A DNA stretch of 64,000 bases from Paraburkholderia caledonica NBRC 102488 (lineage in GTDB: Bacteria > Pseudomonadota > Gammaproteobacteria > Burkholderiales > Burkholderiaceae): NCBI RefSeq assembly GCF_000685095.1, contig NZ_BAYE01000002.1, positions 248,001 through 312,000 on the forward strand. Direction: 5' to 3'. Shown here piece by piece: positions 26,401 to 34,624 of this stretch. The number at the start of each line of letters is the position of its first letter. Within the stretch, counting starts at the first letter, position 1. The position numbers and the translations under genes are program-made. The notes beneath the pieces were generated by a model. The model worked only from the letters and a program-made list of their open reading frames with translations. It was not told the origin of the DNA and did not search any database.

Positions 26401-28194
26401 GACCAGGCCGCCCAGCCGCAGATGCCGACGCAAGCTCCGATGCAGCCGATGCAGCAGCAATACGGCACACCCGATGGCTATGCGCCGACGCCCTGGCCCA
26501 TGTCGCCCGCCGCACGCGAGGCGCAGGCCAACGCCGGGGCGATGCAGCCGCAGCCGTATGGCTCGACGACCGCAGCCTCAACGAACGGCAAACGCACCGC
26601 GAGCAAAAAGCAAAGCGCGTCGAAGAACAGCCGCAACGCAGCCGGTTACGCACAGCAACAGCAACCGTATTACGGACCACAAGCCTATCCGCAACAGCAG
26701 CAACCGCAAGGCTACGCGCAACAGCCTTACCAGTCGTATCCGCAGCAGCAGGCTTATGGCCAGCAGCCGTATCAACCCTATCAACCCTATCCGCCGCAGC
26801 AGCAGTCCTATGGCAATCAGGGCAATCAGGGCTATTACGGGCAGCAACAGCCTTACATTCCGCAGCCGCCGAGTGGTTACGCGCAAGCGTATTACCCGCA
26901 ACAGCCGGGCATGAACAGCGGCAGCGGTGGCGCGAACTACGCGCAACCGAACGTCGCCAATACGCAGACGCTCGGCGTAGCCGAAGAACTGGCGCAGGTC
27001 AATCGCGAGCAGGCGAGCACGGTCTCGGGCGGCATCGTGTTCCGCAATCGCAGCGGCGAGGACGGCCTGTCCACGCTCACCGACATCGAAGCGCCGATCC
27101 AAGGCCGCATCAAGGCAGGCAACGGCCATGTCGTGGTGACGGCAACTCCCGTCACGCTGGATGCCGGCACCGCGGCAGGCAACGTCTCGACGCTCGCGCG
27201 TTTCGGTGCGGGGCTATCGAACAGCACGTCGGCGGCGGCGGCCGTCGCCGGCACCAACAATTACGGAAGCCAGACGGCGAGCGGCGTGGGACTTTCAGTT
27301 GGCTACGAAAGCCGCAAGCTGAGCGGCGATATCGGCGTGACGCCGATCGGCTTTCGCGAGACGAACATAGTGGGCGGCGGGCAGTACAACGGTGGCATCA
27401 CCGACAAGGTCTCCTATTCGCTCGCCGTCGCCCGGCGCGCGGTAACCGACAGTCTCTTGTCCTACGCCGGCACGCGCGACGCTGCGTCCGGCCTCGAATG
27501 GGGCGGCGTAACATCGACCGGCGGCCTCGCGAGCCTTGCGTGGGACGACGGTACAAGCGGTCTGTACGTGAACGCGGCGTTCCAGTACTACGATGGACAC
27601 AACGTCGTGACGAACACCGCCTGGAAAGGCGGCGGCGGCATCTACACGCGCCTCTTCAAGGACGCCGACCAGACGTTCACCATCGGTGTGAACACGACGC
27701 TGATGGGCTACGACAAGAACCTGTCGTACTTCACGTATGGCCAGGGCGGCTACTTCAGCCCGCAACAGTACGTGATCCTGAATCTGCCGATCGAATGGAC
27801 TGGCCGCAATGGTGCGTTCACGTATGACCTGAAAGGATCAATCGGCGTGCAGCACTACCGGCAGGACGCATCGAACTATTTCCCGCTCGGCAGCTCGGGC
27901 TCGTTGCAAGCGGCGGCTGCGGGTCAGGCGGCGCTAATCGGCAGCAGTGTCGACAGCGGCGCCCAGTACCCGGCGCAAAGCAAAACTGGCGTGTCGTATT
28001 CGCTGAGCGCCGTGGGCGAATACCAACTCGCGCCGCAACTGGCGTTCGGCGCAACGGCTTCGCTCGGCAATGCTTATCAATATCGCGAGTGGCTTGCCGC
28101 AGTCTACGTTCGCTACAGCTTTACGAGGCAGACAGGCCTCCAGCCGTTCCCGCCCACGCCGCTCAGTTCGCCGTATTTGTCGCTGTCCAACTAG
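23449..28194 (+). CDS. bcsC: Cellulose export outer-membrane protein with TPR repeats
   Basis: The product has 1581 residues, against about 1150 in E. coli. A signal peptide (1-32) is followed by tetratricopeptide repeats to about residue 860 (many A-P-N/D periodic helices such as PDALFGMGMVLADR). A long Q/P/Y-rich linker spans about 907-1157. The C-terminal BcsC beta-barrel begins near 1167 and ends YVRYSFTRQTG. BcsC forms the outer-membrane pore, and the TPRs span the periplasm towards BcsB. The low-complexity linker is the odd feature; the frame stays open and the barrel is intact. Confidence 0.95.
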   Translation: MRLSALALSMRFALSLPLACCLAAAAPDALAQAPAPGSKDPMGVLIDQGKYWQSHQRGDLAEQAWLKVLRIDPKQPDALFGMGMVLADRKDGAGAQQYLSRLKAVAPNYPSLDELGRRLGESSLRDQTVNDARRLAQSGQSASAVQEYQRALSGKPATPALQLEYYQALSATPQGWDQARRGLEQLARDNPDDPRYALAYAQHLTYRDVTRRDGIARLQKLAGDSTVGAAAKKSWRQALLWLDARPSDAALYQAYLQSANDDAAVKARFDSMVQQDKAARERAQENASVDARGRTVAEGFAALDRNDAATARAKFSSVLATSPNDTDALGGMGIAALKQEHFAEARNYLERASRNGNPARWKTALDSATYWTYTSDAIGARSNGEFAKAKSLFERAIAMNPSDVTAQVLLGEMLLANRDAAGAEQAYRMALRRQADNPDAIRGLVGALAAQGRGDEALQFANRLNAEQQSKAGGINRLRGEAQAAQARAAEAHGDLGSARSLFEDALLNTPDDPWLRLDLARIYVRQGAVANARSMMDGLLAAHPDMTDALYASALLSAETQDWSAGLAQLERIPAAQRTDAMAALQHRLWVHQQAELATRMARSGQTQQALATLHAAEPVAGNSPELIGVIAAAYQQAGDPNRALSLVRGAMNAAPGNTDLLLQYAGILSATQQQAELGMVMRRLSSMQLTPQQRTDFGNLNLGIVIKQCDAVRQRGDLASAYDVIAPWLAAMPDNPDLQAALGRLYASAGDDRNALESYRVALRRKPDDLNLLQAAISAASGAKQFSYAESLASQALNAAPNDPGVLATVGRMYRSEGKLSLASTYLQRSLVAANTPLMANAPRNAAASNVPRGWEAAMRRIGATPLPGTNPFEGKTSTLAPTDADNAAPGFNASSNAARASLPYSQSSLPTQTVPNYPPPMQPAPYVAPYAAPAQPYTPNSGPAALPYNAPRHGADAGGYGEDSYGSSQSGAPLQPYPGQNDQAAQPQMPTQAPMQPMQQQYGTPDGYAPTPWPMSPAAREAQANAGAMQPQPYGSTTAASTNGKRTASKKQSASKNSRNAAGYAQQQQPYYGPQAYPQQQQPQGYAQQPYQSYPQQQAYGQQPYQPYQPYPPQQQSYGNQGNQGYYGQQQPYIPQPPSGYAQAYYPQQPGMNSGSGGANYAQPNVANTQTLGVAEELAQVNREQASTVSGGIVFRNRSGEDGLSTLTDIEAPIQGRIKAGNGHVVVTATPVTLDAGTAAGNVSTLARFGAGLSNSTSAAAAVAGTNNYGSQTASGVGLSVGYESRKLSGDIGVTPIGFRETNIVGGGQYNGGITDKVSYSLAVARRAVTDSLLSYAGTRDAASGLEWGGVTSTGGLASLAWDDGTSGLYVNAAFQYYDGHNVVTNTAWKGGGGIYTRLFKDADQTFTIGVNTTLMGYDKNLSYFTYGQGGYFSPQQYVILNLPIEWTGRNGAFTYDLKGSIGVQHYRQDASNYFPLGSSGSLQAAAAGQAALIGSSVDSGAQYPAQSKTGVSYSLSAVGEYQLAPQLAFGATASLGNAYQYREWLAAVYVRYSFTRQTGLQPFPPTPLSSPYLSLSN

Positions 28195-28204
28195 CGTACG
28201 TTCG

Positions 28205-28241
28205 ATCGGGCTCGCGCGTCTGATTCCGGCGGCGGCCCGAT
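28205..28241. other. Weak hairpin between bcsC and the convergent gene
   Basis: ATCGGGC (28205-28211) pairs with GCCCGAT (28235-28241) across a 23-base loop. It lies just after the bcsC stop and could help end the operon transcript, but no T-run follows on either strand. Confidence 0.25.
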
Positions 28242-28266
28242 TTGCTGGACCGCCGTCATGGCCGTT

Positions 28267-29532
28267 TCAGGCGGCGTCGGAGCCGGTTGCGTATTTGCGG
28301 CAATGCTCGAGGTATCCGGCGGCGTGACTGCTCACCAGTTGCACGATGCTTTTCCAGAGCCAGCCCGGTGCGTCGAGTGTCTTCGAGCGGTTCTTGCGCA
28401 ACTCGGCGAGCCATGCCTTGCGTTCGGCGAAATGCATCTGCCGCGCGTGCGCCTTGCCCACTACCAGCGCAAGAAAACGCGCCGCCTTCGTCGCTTCGTC
28501 GCGAGTCAGTTGCTCGATCGTCAGTTTCATGTCCTGCGGCAGCAACTCGCGTATCACCACCGCGCGATCCGCAAGGCGCGCCGATCTCATCCGGTCGCCG
28601 AGCGAAGGCGACAGATGCCGCGCGCCCTCCACCACTCGCTCCGCGTTATCGCGTGGCATTCTCACGCCAGCATAGCGAGGCGCCGCAGCGGGTGCTGCCT
28701 CCTTGATGTCGATCAGGCACAGATCGTCGCCGTCCACTGCGGCGCCGTCGATGTCGAGCAGCACCGCGTAGCGCAACCGTCCGAGCGAGCTGCAGCCCTT
28801 GACCCAGTAGGCGGCGTCGAGCACTTCGACGTCCGCCTCGTCGCCCGCGCCCCGCAATGCAGTGGCGAGTGCGGCAACCGATGTTTTGCTGAAGAGCTCG
28901 TCGATCTCGCGCCGCTCGTTTTTGGCAAGCGGCCAGAAACGGGAACCGAGCGGAATAGTCGGCTCGCTATCCTCGATACGCTCTTCAGCGAGATGACGCC
29001 ACGAACGCCGCACCGCCTCCTTCATCACGACGCGCACCGCCTCCGGTTTCTCCGCGTGAATGTCGGCCTCGCCCGCGCTTTCGTCGAAGGCGCGTTCATA
29101 GCCGTCGGCCAGCGCCTCCATCATCTGCACGATTGTCACGCCTGGCAGGTCGGAGCCGCGCGCTGCCGTCGCGAGCGACAGCCCAAGCCGGATGAGGTCG
29201 TGCGCTGGATTGCCGATCACCGTCTGATCGAGATCGCGAATCTGGATCTCGACGCGGCCATTGGCATCGGCGACGGGCCCGAGATTGCCGGTATGGCAAT
29301 CGCCGCAGATCCATACAGCGGGACCTTCGGGTAGCGCGTGCCCTTCGATTCCGTCGAGCCACTCATAGAATCTGTTCGTGCTGCCTCGCACATACGCATG
29401 CGCGGAGCGCGCCATTCTCGCGTTGCGGCGCGCGATCAGAAGCGGCTGGCGCGCTTCGGCTTCGGGGAGCTTCTTCGCCCGCTTGCTGAGCGGTTTGGAC
29501 AGCTTGTTTGTTGCGACGGGCTTCTTCGCCAT
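28267..29532 (-). CDS. DUF2252 family protein
   Basis: The product has 421 residues from ATG 29532. It contains ARSAHAYVRGSTNRFYEW, GDCHTGNLGPVADANGRVE and FDESAGEADIHAEKPEAVR. The GDCHTGN and IQIRDLDQT motifs are the phosphotransferase-like core of DUF2252, related to kinase-fold enzymes such as HipA and APH. The substrate is unknown. There is no signal peptide, so it is probably cytosolic. A basic Lys-rich N-terminus (KKPVATNKLSKPLSKRAKK) may bind nucleic acid or be disordered. The gene is convergent with bcsC and not part of that operon. Confidence 0.88.
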   Translation of the reverse strand: MAKKPVATNKLSKPLSKRAKKLPEAEARQPLLIARRNARMARSAHAYVRGSTNRFYEWLDGIEGHALPEGPAVWICGDCHTGNLGPVADANGRVEIQIRDLDQTVIGNPAHDLIRLGLSLATAARGSDLPGVTIVQMMEALADGYERAFDESAGEADIHAEKPEAVRVVMKEAVRRSWRHLAEERIEDSEPTIPLGSRFWPLAKNERREIDELFSKTSVAALATALRGAGDEADVEVLDAAYWVKGCSSLGRLRYAVLLDIDGAAVDGDDLCLIDIKEAAPAAAPRYAGVRMPRDNAERVVEGARHLSPSLGDRMRSARLADRAVVIRELLPQDMKLTIEQLTRDEATKAARFLALVVGKAHARQMHFAERKAWLAELRKNRSKTLDAPGWLWKSIVQLVSSHAAGYLEHCRKYATGSDAA

Positions 29533-29929
29533 TGTACGGTCCGCTCTTATCGATATTCGAAGCCGGCGCGGCACTTGTCCTCGCCAGCGCTTGGCGCGCG
29601 CGTTGTCGCGTGCGCAAGCAGCGACCTTCAGCAGGAATCGCGCCTATCGTGTGAAGCATTCTGTAAGGACACATGCGGCTGCAACGGTTATTCACGCAAA
29701 GTAAAAAAACACCGCCGGAGAATACGACCTGAAGTTCTCTCCGACGTGTGTGCATCGGCGCTTCTTTCCGCTTCCAGATGCGCTTGGGCACATTGCGCAG
29801 GTAAAACTTGCGAGGGCATATGGGCGACTGAAGACGAAAGCGCGCCGGCGACATGCGAAGCCTTTACGCGTGCTATGTGAACCGGCAGACTGGAGGCCCA
29901 CTCATCATGTGACCCCTGTGGAGCGCAGC
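29533..29929. other. Divergent intergenic region
   Basis: About 400 bases between the DUF2252 gene and the plus-strand hybrid kinase. An upstream in-frame ATG exists at 29750, but the kinase start at 29930 is better supported. I see no named operator or RNA; an A-rich patch near 29702 could be part of a promoter. Confidence 0.45.
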
Positions 29930-32659
29930 ATGCCATTTCCGGCACAAGATCACGGCTGTCCTGGTTGGAGCGGCGAGATGGCGCGGCGCATCAGCGAATT
30001 CGACTGGTCCGCAACCGAGGTCGGCGCGATCCCGAACTGGCCTCGCAGCCTGACCGCGACCGTGCAGTTGCTGCTTGCCTCGCCTGTGCCGCTCGTGCTG
30101 CTGTGGGGTAGAGCCGGCCACATGATTTACAACGACGCCTACGCGGTTTTCGCGGGCGGACGGCATCCGTATCTGTTGGGCTGTCCCGTCGAGACAGGCT
30201 GGCCCGAGGTTGCCGACTTCAATCGTCACGTCATGAATACGTGCCTTGCCGGCGGCACGCTGTCGTATCGCGACAAGGAACTCGTGCTGCTGCGCGAAGG
30301 CAAACCCGAAGACGTGTGGATGGATCTGTACTACAGCCCCGTTGCAGACGACAGCGGCGCGCCTGCGGGCGTACTCGCCATCGTTGTCGAGACGACGGGG
30401 CGTGTGTTGACCGAGCGCTGGCGGCAACGCGCCGAAGCCGAACTGCACGAGACGAACGAACGCCTGCAACTCGCGCTGAATACGGGTGCCGTGCTCGGCA
30501 CGTGCGTCGTCGATATGCGCACCCAAAAGATCACCGGCGACGAGCGCTTCGCGCGCACTTTTTCGTTGTCGGTGGACGAAGCCGCTCGGGGCGTCGATCA
30601 TCGCGCGGCAACAAAAATGATCCATCCGGACGATCAATCGCTGCTCGAACATCTGACCACCAAGGCGCTGTCCGGCGGGAAACCGTTTCGCGCCGAGTAC
30701 CGGATTCGCCGCCCCAATGGCGACTACGCGTGGGTGCAAGCGAACGGCCAGTGCGAATTCGACGATAACGGCGTGCCCACCCGGTTTCCCGCCGTGCTGA
30801 TCGACATTCACGAACGTAAGATCGCCGAACAGTCGCTGCGCCAGTTGACCGAGACGCTTGAACAGCGCGTTGCGGATGCAGTCGCCGCGCGCGCCTTCGC
30901 AGAGGAACAGTTGCGCCAGGCGCAGAAGATGGAAGCGATCGGCAGCCTGACGGGCGGCGTCGCGCACGACTTCAACAACGTGTTGCAAGTGATCAACGGC
31001 AATCTGCAAATGATGGCCGCCGACGCCGGGGATAATCCCGCAACGCTGCGCCGTTTGTCGGCGGCGACCGATGCCGTGAAGCGCGGCGCAAAACTGGCCG
31101 CGCATCTGCTGGCGTTCGCGCGCCGCCAGCCGCTTTCGCCGACGGTGCTCAATCCGCGCCGGCTGCTCGCGGGCATGAGCGAGATGCTGCATCGCGCGCT
31201 CGGCGAGACCATCACGATCAAAACCGTATTGAGCGACGATCTGTGGAACGTGCAGGCCGATCGGAACCAGCTCGAAAACGCGCTGCTCAATCTCGCGATC
31301 AACGGACGCGACGCGATGAAGGCCGACGGCACGCTCACTGTCCGTGCCGCGAACCGTGTGCTGGAGGCCGCGTTTTGCAACGACCACGCGGAGCTGTCGC
31401 CGGGGGAATATGTCGTGTTCTCCATCACCGATACCGGCGCGGGCATGCGGCCAGAGGTGCTTGAACACGCGTTCGAACCGTTCTTCACGACCAAGCCGAA
31501 CGGTCATGGAACGGGCCTTGGCCTCAGTATGGTGTTCGGCTTTGTCCGGCAAAGCGGCGGCCATACGCTGATTGAAAGCGAGGTGGGACAGGGCACGACC
31601 GTGTCGCTGTACTTCCCGCGCTGCTGCGAGCCCGAAACTCCCGAAACCGTCGATCAGACCGCTGCCCCGGTAGGCGGCGGTGAAACGATCCTCGTTGTCG
31701 AAGACGACGCGGACGTGCGTCTGACCGCCGTCGAAATGCTCGCGCAACTCGGCTACAAGGTGCTGACTGCATCCAGTGGCGATGCGGCGCTCGAATTCAT
31801 CCACAGCGACATGCCGATCGACCTGTTGTTCACCGACGTGGTGATGCCGGGCAAGATCAAAAGCGTCGAACTGGCGCGGCGTGCCGCGGCGCGCTCGCCC
31901 GCGGTGCCGACTTTGTTCACGTCCGGCTATACGCGCGACGAGATCGTCCATCACGGCAAGCTCGATGCCGGCATTACGTTGCTGTCGAAACCGTATCGAC
32001 GCGACGATCTCGCACGCAAGGTGCGAAGTGTGCTGCGCGCCTCGGCAGGGCCGGTTGCCGGTGCAACGCATGTCGGCAAGATGACCGACCGGGAGATCGC
32101 TGCGTGCGTGCCGCCCGTGGCCTACGATCCGTCGAGCGTCGATACGCCGGGCGTCGATACGCCGGGCATCGACACGCCGGGCGTTGAGATGCCGGGCGTC
32201 TCAACGCCGACCGCCGGCACGCCGGACGGTGCCGCGCGCGGGCATGAAGCTCGTCGAGACGTCGCGCCCGAAGCTGAGCCGGCGCGCTCGCCGGCTCACG
32301 TGCTGCTCGTCGAGGACGACGCCGATTCGCGCGAGGCGCTGAGCAGCCTGCTCGGCGCGCTGGGCCTCGACTGCACGTCGGTGGCGAGCGCGGAAGAAGC
32401 GCTGCCCCTCGTGCCGGCGCAACGCTACGACATCCTGTGCACCGACATCACGCTACCTGGCATGTCGGGCGACAATCTCGCGCGCGCGGTCCTGCGCGCA
32501 CAGCCGGACGTGCAAGTGCTGCTGGTGTCCGGCTACGGCGTGCATGCGCCGATCGGCGACAGCATTCCTGGCGCGCGGATGCTCGGCAAGCCGCTCGACC
32601 TGGCCCAATTGCGGCGCGAGCTTGCGCAGTGGCTCGATCCAATCGAAGCCGCCTGGTGA
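29930..32659 (+). CDS. Hybrid histidine kinase with PAS domains and two receiver domains
   Basis: The product has 909 residues; ATG 29930 follows GTGGAG and begins at the first conserved domain. Two PAS domains (about 25-155 and 165-300, with IRRPNGDYAWVQANGQCE) precede a HisKA domain with KMEAIGSLTGGVAHDFNN (His near 346). The HATPase part shows NLAINGRDAMK, DTGAGM and GHGTGLGLSMVFG. Receiver 1 (about 587-705) has VVEDDADV and LLFTDVVMPG; receiver 2 (about 790-908) has LVEDDADSREAL and ILCTDITLPGMSG. A VDTPG repeat links them. No membrane helix is visible, so it senses a cytosolic signal. The output is unknown, as no DNA-binding domain or adjacent regulator gene is present. Confidence 0.93.
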   Translation: MPFPAQDHGCPGWSGEMARRISEFDWSATEVGAIPNWPRSLTATVQLLLASPVPLVLLWGRAGHMIYNDAYAVFAGGRHPYLLGCPVETGWPEVADFNRHVMNTCLAGGTLSYRDKELVLLREGKPEDVWMDLYYSPVADDSGAPAGVLAIVVETTGRVLTERWRQRAEAELHETNERLQLALNTGAVLGTCVVDMRTQKITGDERFARTFSLSVDEAARGVDHRAATKMIHPDDQSLLEHLTTKALSGGKPFRAEYRIRRPNGDYAWVQANGQCEFDDNGVPTRFPAVLIDIHERKIAEQSLRQLTETLEQRVADAVAARAFAEEQLRQAQKMEAIGSLTGGVAHDFNNVLQVINGNLQMMAADAGDNPATLRRLSAATDAVKRGAKLAAHLLAFARRQPLSPTVLNPRRLLAGMSEMLHRALGETITIKTVLSDDLWNVQADRNQLENALLNLAINGRDAMKADGTLTVRAANRVLEAAFCNDHAELSPGEYVVFSITDTGAGMRPEVLEHAFEPFFTTKPNGHGTGLGLSMVFGFVRQSGGHTLIESEVGQGTTVSLYFPRCCEPETPETVDQTAAPVGGGETILVVEDDADVRLTAVEMLAQLGYKVLTASSGDAALEFIHSDMPIDLLFTDVVMPGKIKSVELARRAAARSPAVPTLFTSGYTRDEIVHHGKLDAGITLLSKPYRRDDLARKVRSVLRASAGPVAGATHVGKMTDREIAACVPPVAYDPSSVDTPGVDTPGIDTPGVEMPGVSTPTAGTPDGAARGHEARRDVAPEAEPARSPAHVLLVEDDADSREALSSLLGALGLDCTSVASAEEALPLVPAQRYDILCTDITLPGMSGDNLARAVLRAQPDVQVLLVSGYGVHAPIGDSIPGARMLGKPLDLAQLRRELAQWLDPIEAAW
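32138..32227 (+). repeat. 15-base in-frame tandem repeat in the kinase linker
   Basis: Six consecutive 15-base units, the first two identical (GTCGATACGCCGGGC) and later ones diverged, encode VDTPG, VDTPG, IDTPG, VEMPG, VSTPT and AGTPD between the two receiver domains. The unit keeps the reading frame, so copy number can change linker length without breaking the protein. Confidence 0.85.
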
Positions 32660-32660
32660 C

Positions 32661-32692
32661 GCCGAGCGCCTCCAGGCGCGGCGTGCGCTTTT
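32661..32692 (+). terminator. Possible terminator after the hybrid kinase gene
   Basis: GCGCC (32666-32670) pairs with GGCGC (32675-32679) in a short stem, flanked by partly pairing CGCC/GGCG, and four Ts follow at 32689-32692. It starts right after the kinase stop. The loop is small and the T-run short, so this is tentative. Confidence 0.35.
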
Positions 32693-32856
32693 CGCACCGC
32701 AAGCCGGAATGCGGCATATATTGGTTTATATCGACGAAGCCGCACGCGGCGCGAAGCGCGCAGCGCATACGCGCCCTGGTATGATGCCGGGCGCGCGCCT
32801 GCTTTCCTGTCGAATGGGCGCTTCACCTTCCGCCGCTTTTTGTCACGAGAGCTATC

Positions 32857-33123
32857 ATGCCTTCCCAACACGACCCAGCCCCCGCTGCGAGCCCAAGCCC
32901 GACCAAGGCCAGGCGCAAAGAGCTGTCCATCACGGCGCGCAATCTTCTGATGGTAGCCGTCGGCGTGCTCGTCTTCGCGATGGTCTCGGGCGTGGTGCTG
33001 TATCAGCCGATCGCCTACGGCGATGCAATCCCCAACTTCGGCATCATTCTGATGCTGACAGTGCCGGTAATCGCGGGCGTCGCGTTCCGGGTGGGACTGG
33101 ATGCGTGGCTCGATCGCGAGTAA
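32857..33123 (+). CDS. Small two-helix membrane protein
   Basis: The product has 88 residues. A Pro/Lys-rich cytosolic start (SPSPTKARRKELSITARN) is followed by two hydrophobic helices (LLMVAVGVLVFAMVSGVVL and FGIILMLTVPVIAGVAF) joined by a short loop. I do not recognise a family. It lies between a plus-strand kinase gene and a convergent minus-strand kinase gene, and may form its own unit. Confidence 0.7.
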   Translation: MPSQHDPAPAASPSPTKARRKELSITARNLLMVAVGVLVFAMVSGVVLYQPIAYGDAIPNFGIILMLTVPVIAGVAFRVGLDAWLDRE

Positions 33124-33154
33124 CGGACGAGCGGGCAGCGGGTCGCCAGCGCCG

Positions 33155-34624
33155 CTACCCCACCCCGCCCGGCACCACCACCCATACCTCCAGGCCGCCG
33201 CCCTCGCGCGCGTGAAACTCCACCCTGCCGCCGTGCAGCCGCGCGATCCGCTCGACAATCGCAAGCCCAAGCCCCGTGCCGCCGCTATGCGCTCGCGCGT
33301 TCCTGCCGCGTTGGAAGGGCGCCTTCAACTGCTCGAGTTCTTCCGCCGATAACCCCTTGCCGCGGTCGCCCACTGCAACGTACGCCGAGTCGTCGGTCGC
33401 CCAGCTACGCACCGCCAGTCCGCTCCCGCCGTACACGATCGCGTTCTGCATCAGATTCATCAGGAGCCGCATCATGCTCACCGGACGATACGGAATCAGC
33501 GGCAAGCGCGCGAGCGACAGTTCGAACTCATGCCCGAGTCCCGCGAAGTCGCCTGCAAGCCGCTCGATCAACGCGTTCAGATCGCCGGGTTCGGCTGGTT
33601 CCCGCTCGCCGCTGCCTGCGTAGTCCATGAACTGCTGCAAGATGGTTTCGATCTGGTCAAGGTAGGACTCCGCCGCCACCACGAAACTGCTGTCGCTGCT
33701 CTCCGGCATCGCCATGGCCATCGAAAGGCGTAGCTTGGTGAGCGGCGTGCGGATGTCGTGCGAGATACCGGCTAACATCAGCGCGCGGGTCGCTTCCGCT
33801 TGTTGCAACGCGTGCGTCATCTGATTGAAAGCGTTGCTCACGGCGGCAATTTCCAAAGGACCGCTGGTCGGCAACGGCGGCGGCGTGTCGCCGTCGCTCA
33901 GGCGCTGCGCCGCGCGCGTCAACTCCTGGAGCGGCCGGTTCAGGTGAAGCTGGATCGCGTAGCCTGTCAACGCCGCCAGCGCGGCGAGGCCGAGCGACAG
34001 CAGAATGGCCGCGTCGAGCCCATTGCCCTGGGCGTCTTCGGGAATCGGCAGTGCGATCCAATACGGTGCTGCGGATGTATTGGCCTCGGACGCAGCAGCG
34101 CCCGAGGCGGCGGCTGCCGGCGCAGAGGCTTCGGAAGCAGCGGCTGCCGAAGCAGCGGCTGCCGAAGCTGCGGCTGCCGGTGCAGCGCCGCCCGATCCAT
34201 CGGCGGGCGCATGCATGCGAATCCAGAGGCGTTGGCCGTCTTCGGTCTGCCAGCGCGCCTCCATGTCTGGCGGAAGATGTTCGCGCAGACTCGCGAGAAA
34301 CACCTTGCGCTGATAGTCGCGATATCCGCGCAAGACACTCGACCGCGGCTCCGCCAGCGCACTGCCGGGAAGCCGTGCACGCGCGTCCAGACGCGCAGCC
34401 AGCGCATCGCGCGCGGCGCGCGGCGTGCTTTGCAGCAGGTTGTCGAGCGTCGTCACATAGGTTGCGAACACTGCGGCCGCGCGCTCCACGCGGGGCCGCT
34501 GCACATAATGCAGCAGCACGCCGAGCGAGCACACCTGGCTCAATACGACGAGCGCGATCAGCAATGCAATATTGCGCGCGAGCAGTGTCCGCGGCAGCGC
34601 TCGTTGCAATAGTGGACGGCTCAT
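33155..34624 (-). CDS. Sensor histidine kinase (EnvZ-like) of the RND operon
   Basis: The product has 489 residues from ATG 34624, which overlaps the regulator stop (ATGA). Two transmembrane helices (about 18-40 and 195-215) enclose a periplasmic sensor of some 150 residues containing an Ala-rich insert. HAMP (LNRPLQELTRAAQRLSDGD), HisKA (AGISHDIRTPLTKLRLSM) and HATPase (NLMQNAIVYGG, DRGKGLS, GGTGLGLAIVERIA) follow in order, as in EnvZ/OmpR-type sensors. It most likely phosphorylates the response regulator encoded just upstream and controls the adjacent efflux genes. Confidence 0.92.
   Translation of the reverse strand: MSRPLLQRALPRTLLARNIALLIALVVLSQVCSLGVLLHYVQRPRVERAAAVFATYVTTLDNLLQSTPRAARDALAARLDARARLPGSALAEPRSSVLRGYRDYQRKVFLASLREHLPPDMEARWQTEDGQRLWIRMHAPADGSGGAAPAAAASAAAASAAAASEASAPAAAASGAAASEANTSAAPYWIALPIPEDAQGNGLDAAILLSLGLAALAALTGYAIQLHLNRPLQELTRAAQRLSDGDTPPPLPTSGPLEIAAVSNAFNQMTHALQQAEATRALMLAGISHDIRTPLTKLRLSMAMAMPESSDSSFVVAAESYLDQIETILQQFMDYAGSGEREPAEPGDLNALIERLAGDFAGLGHEFELSLARLPLIPYRPVSMMRLLMNLMQNAIVYGGSGLAVRSWATDDSAYVAVGDRGKGLSAEELEQLKAPFQRGRNARAHSGGTGLGLAIVERIARLHGGRVEFHAREGGGLEVWVVVPGGVG
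34134..34178 (-). repeat. 15-base repeat coding the Ala-rich sensor insert
   Basis: Plus-strand GAAGCAGCGGCTGCC occurs twice exactly (34134-34148, 34149-34163) and once with one change (34164-34178), with further degenerate copies around. On the minus strand it codes repeated blocks of the type AAAAS inside the kinase sensor domain. Confidence 0.8.

Noticed and set aside
29873..32071. 732-codon frame antisense to the hybrid kinase
   Set aside because: Mirror of the true kinase frame; no recognisable family.
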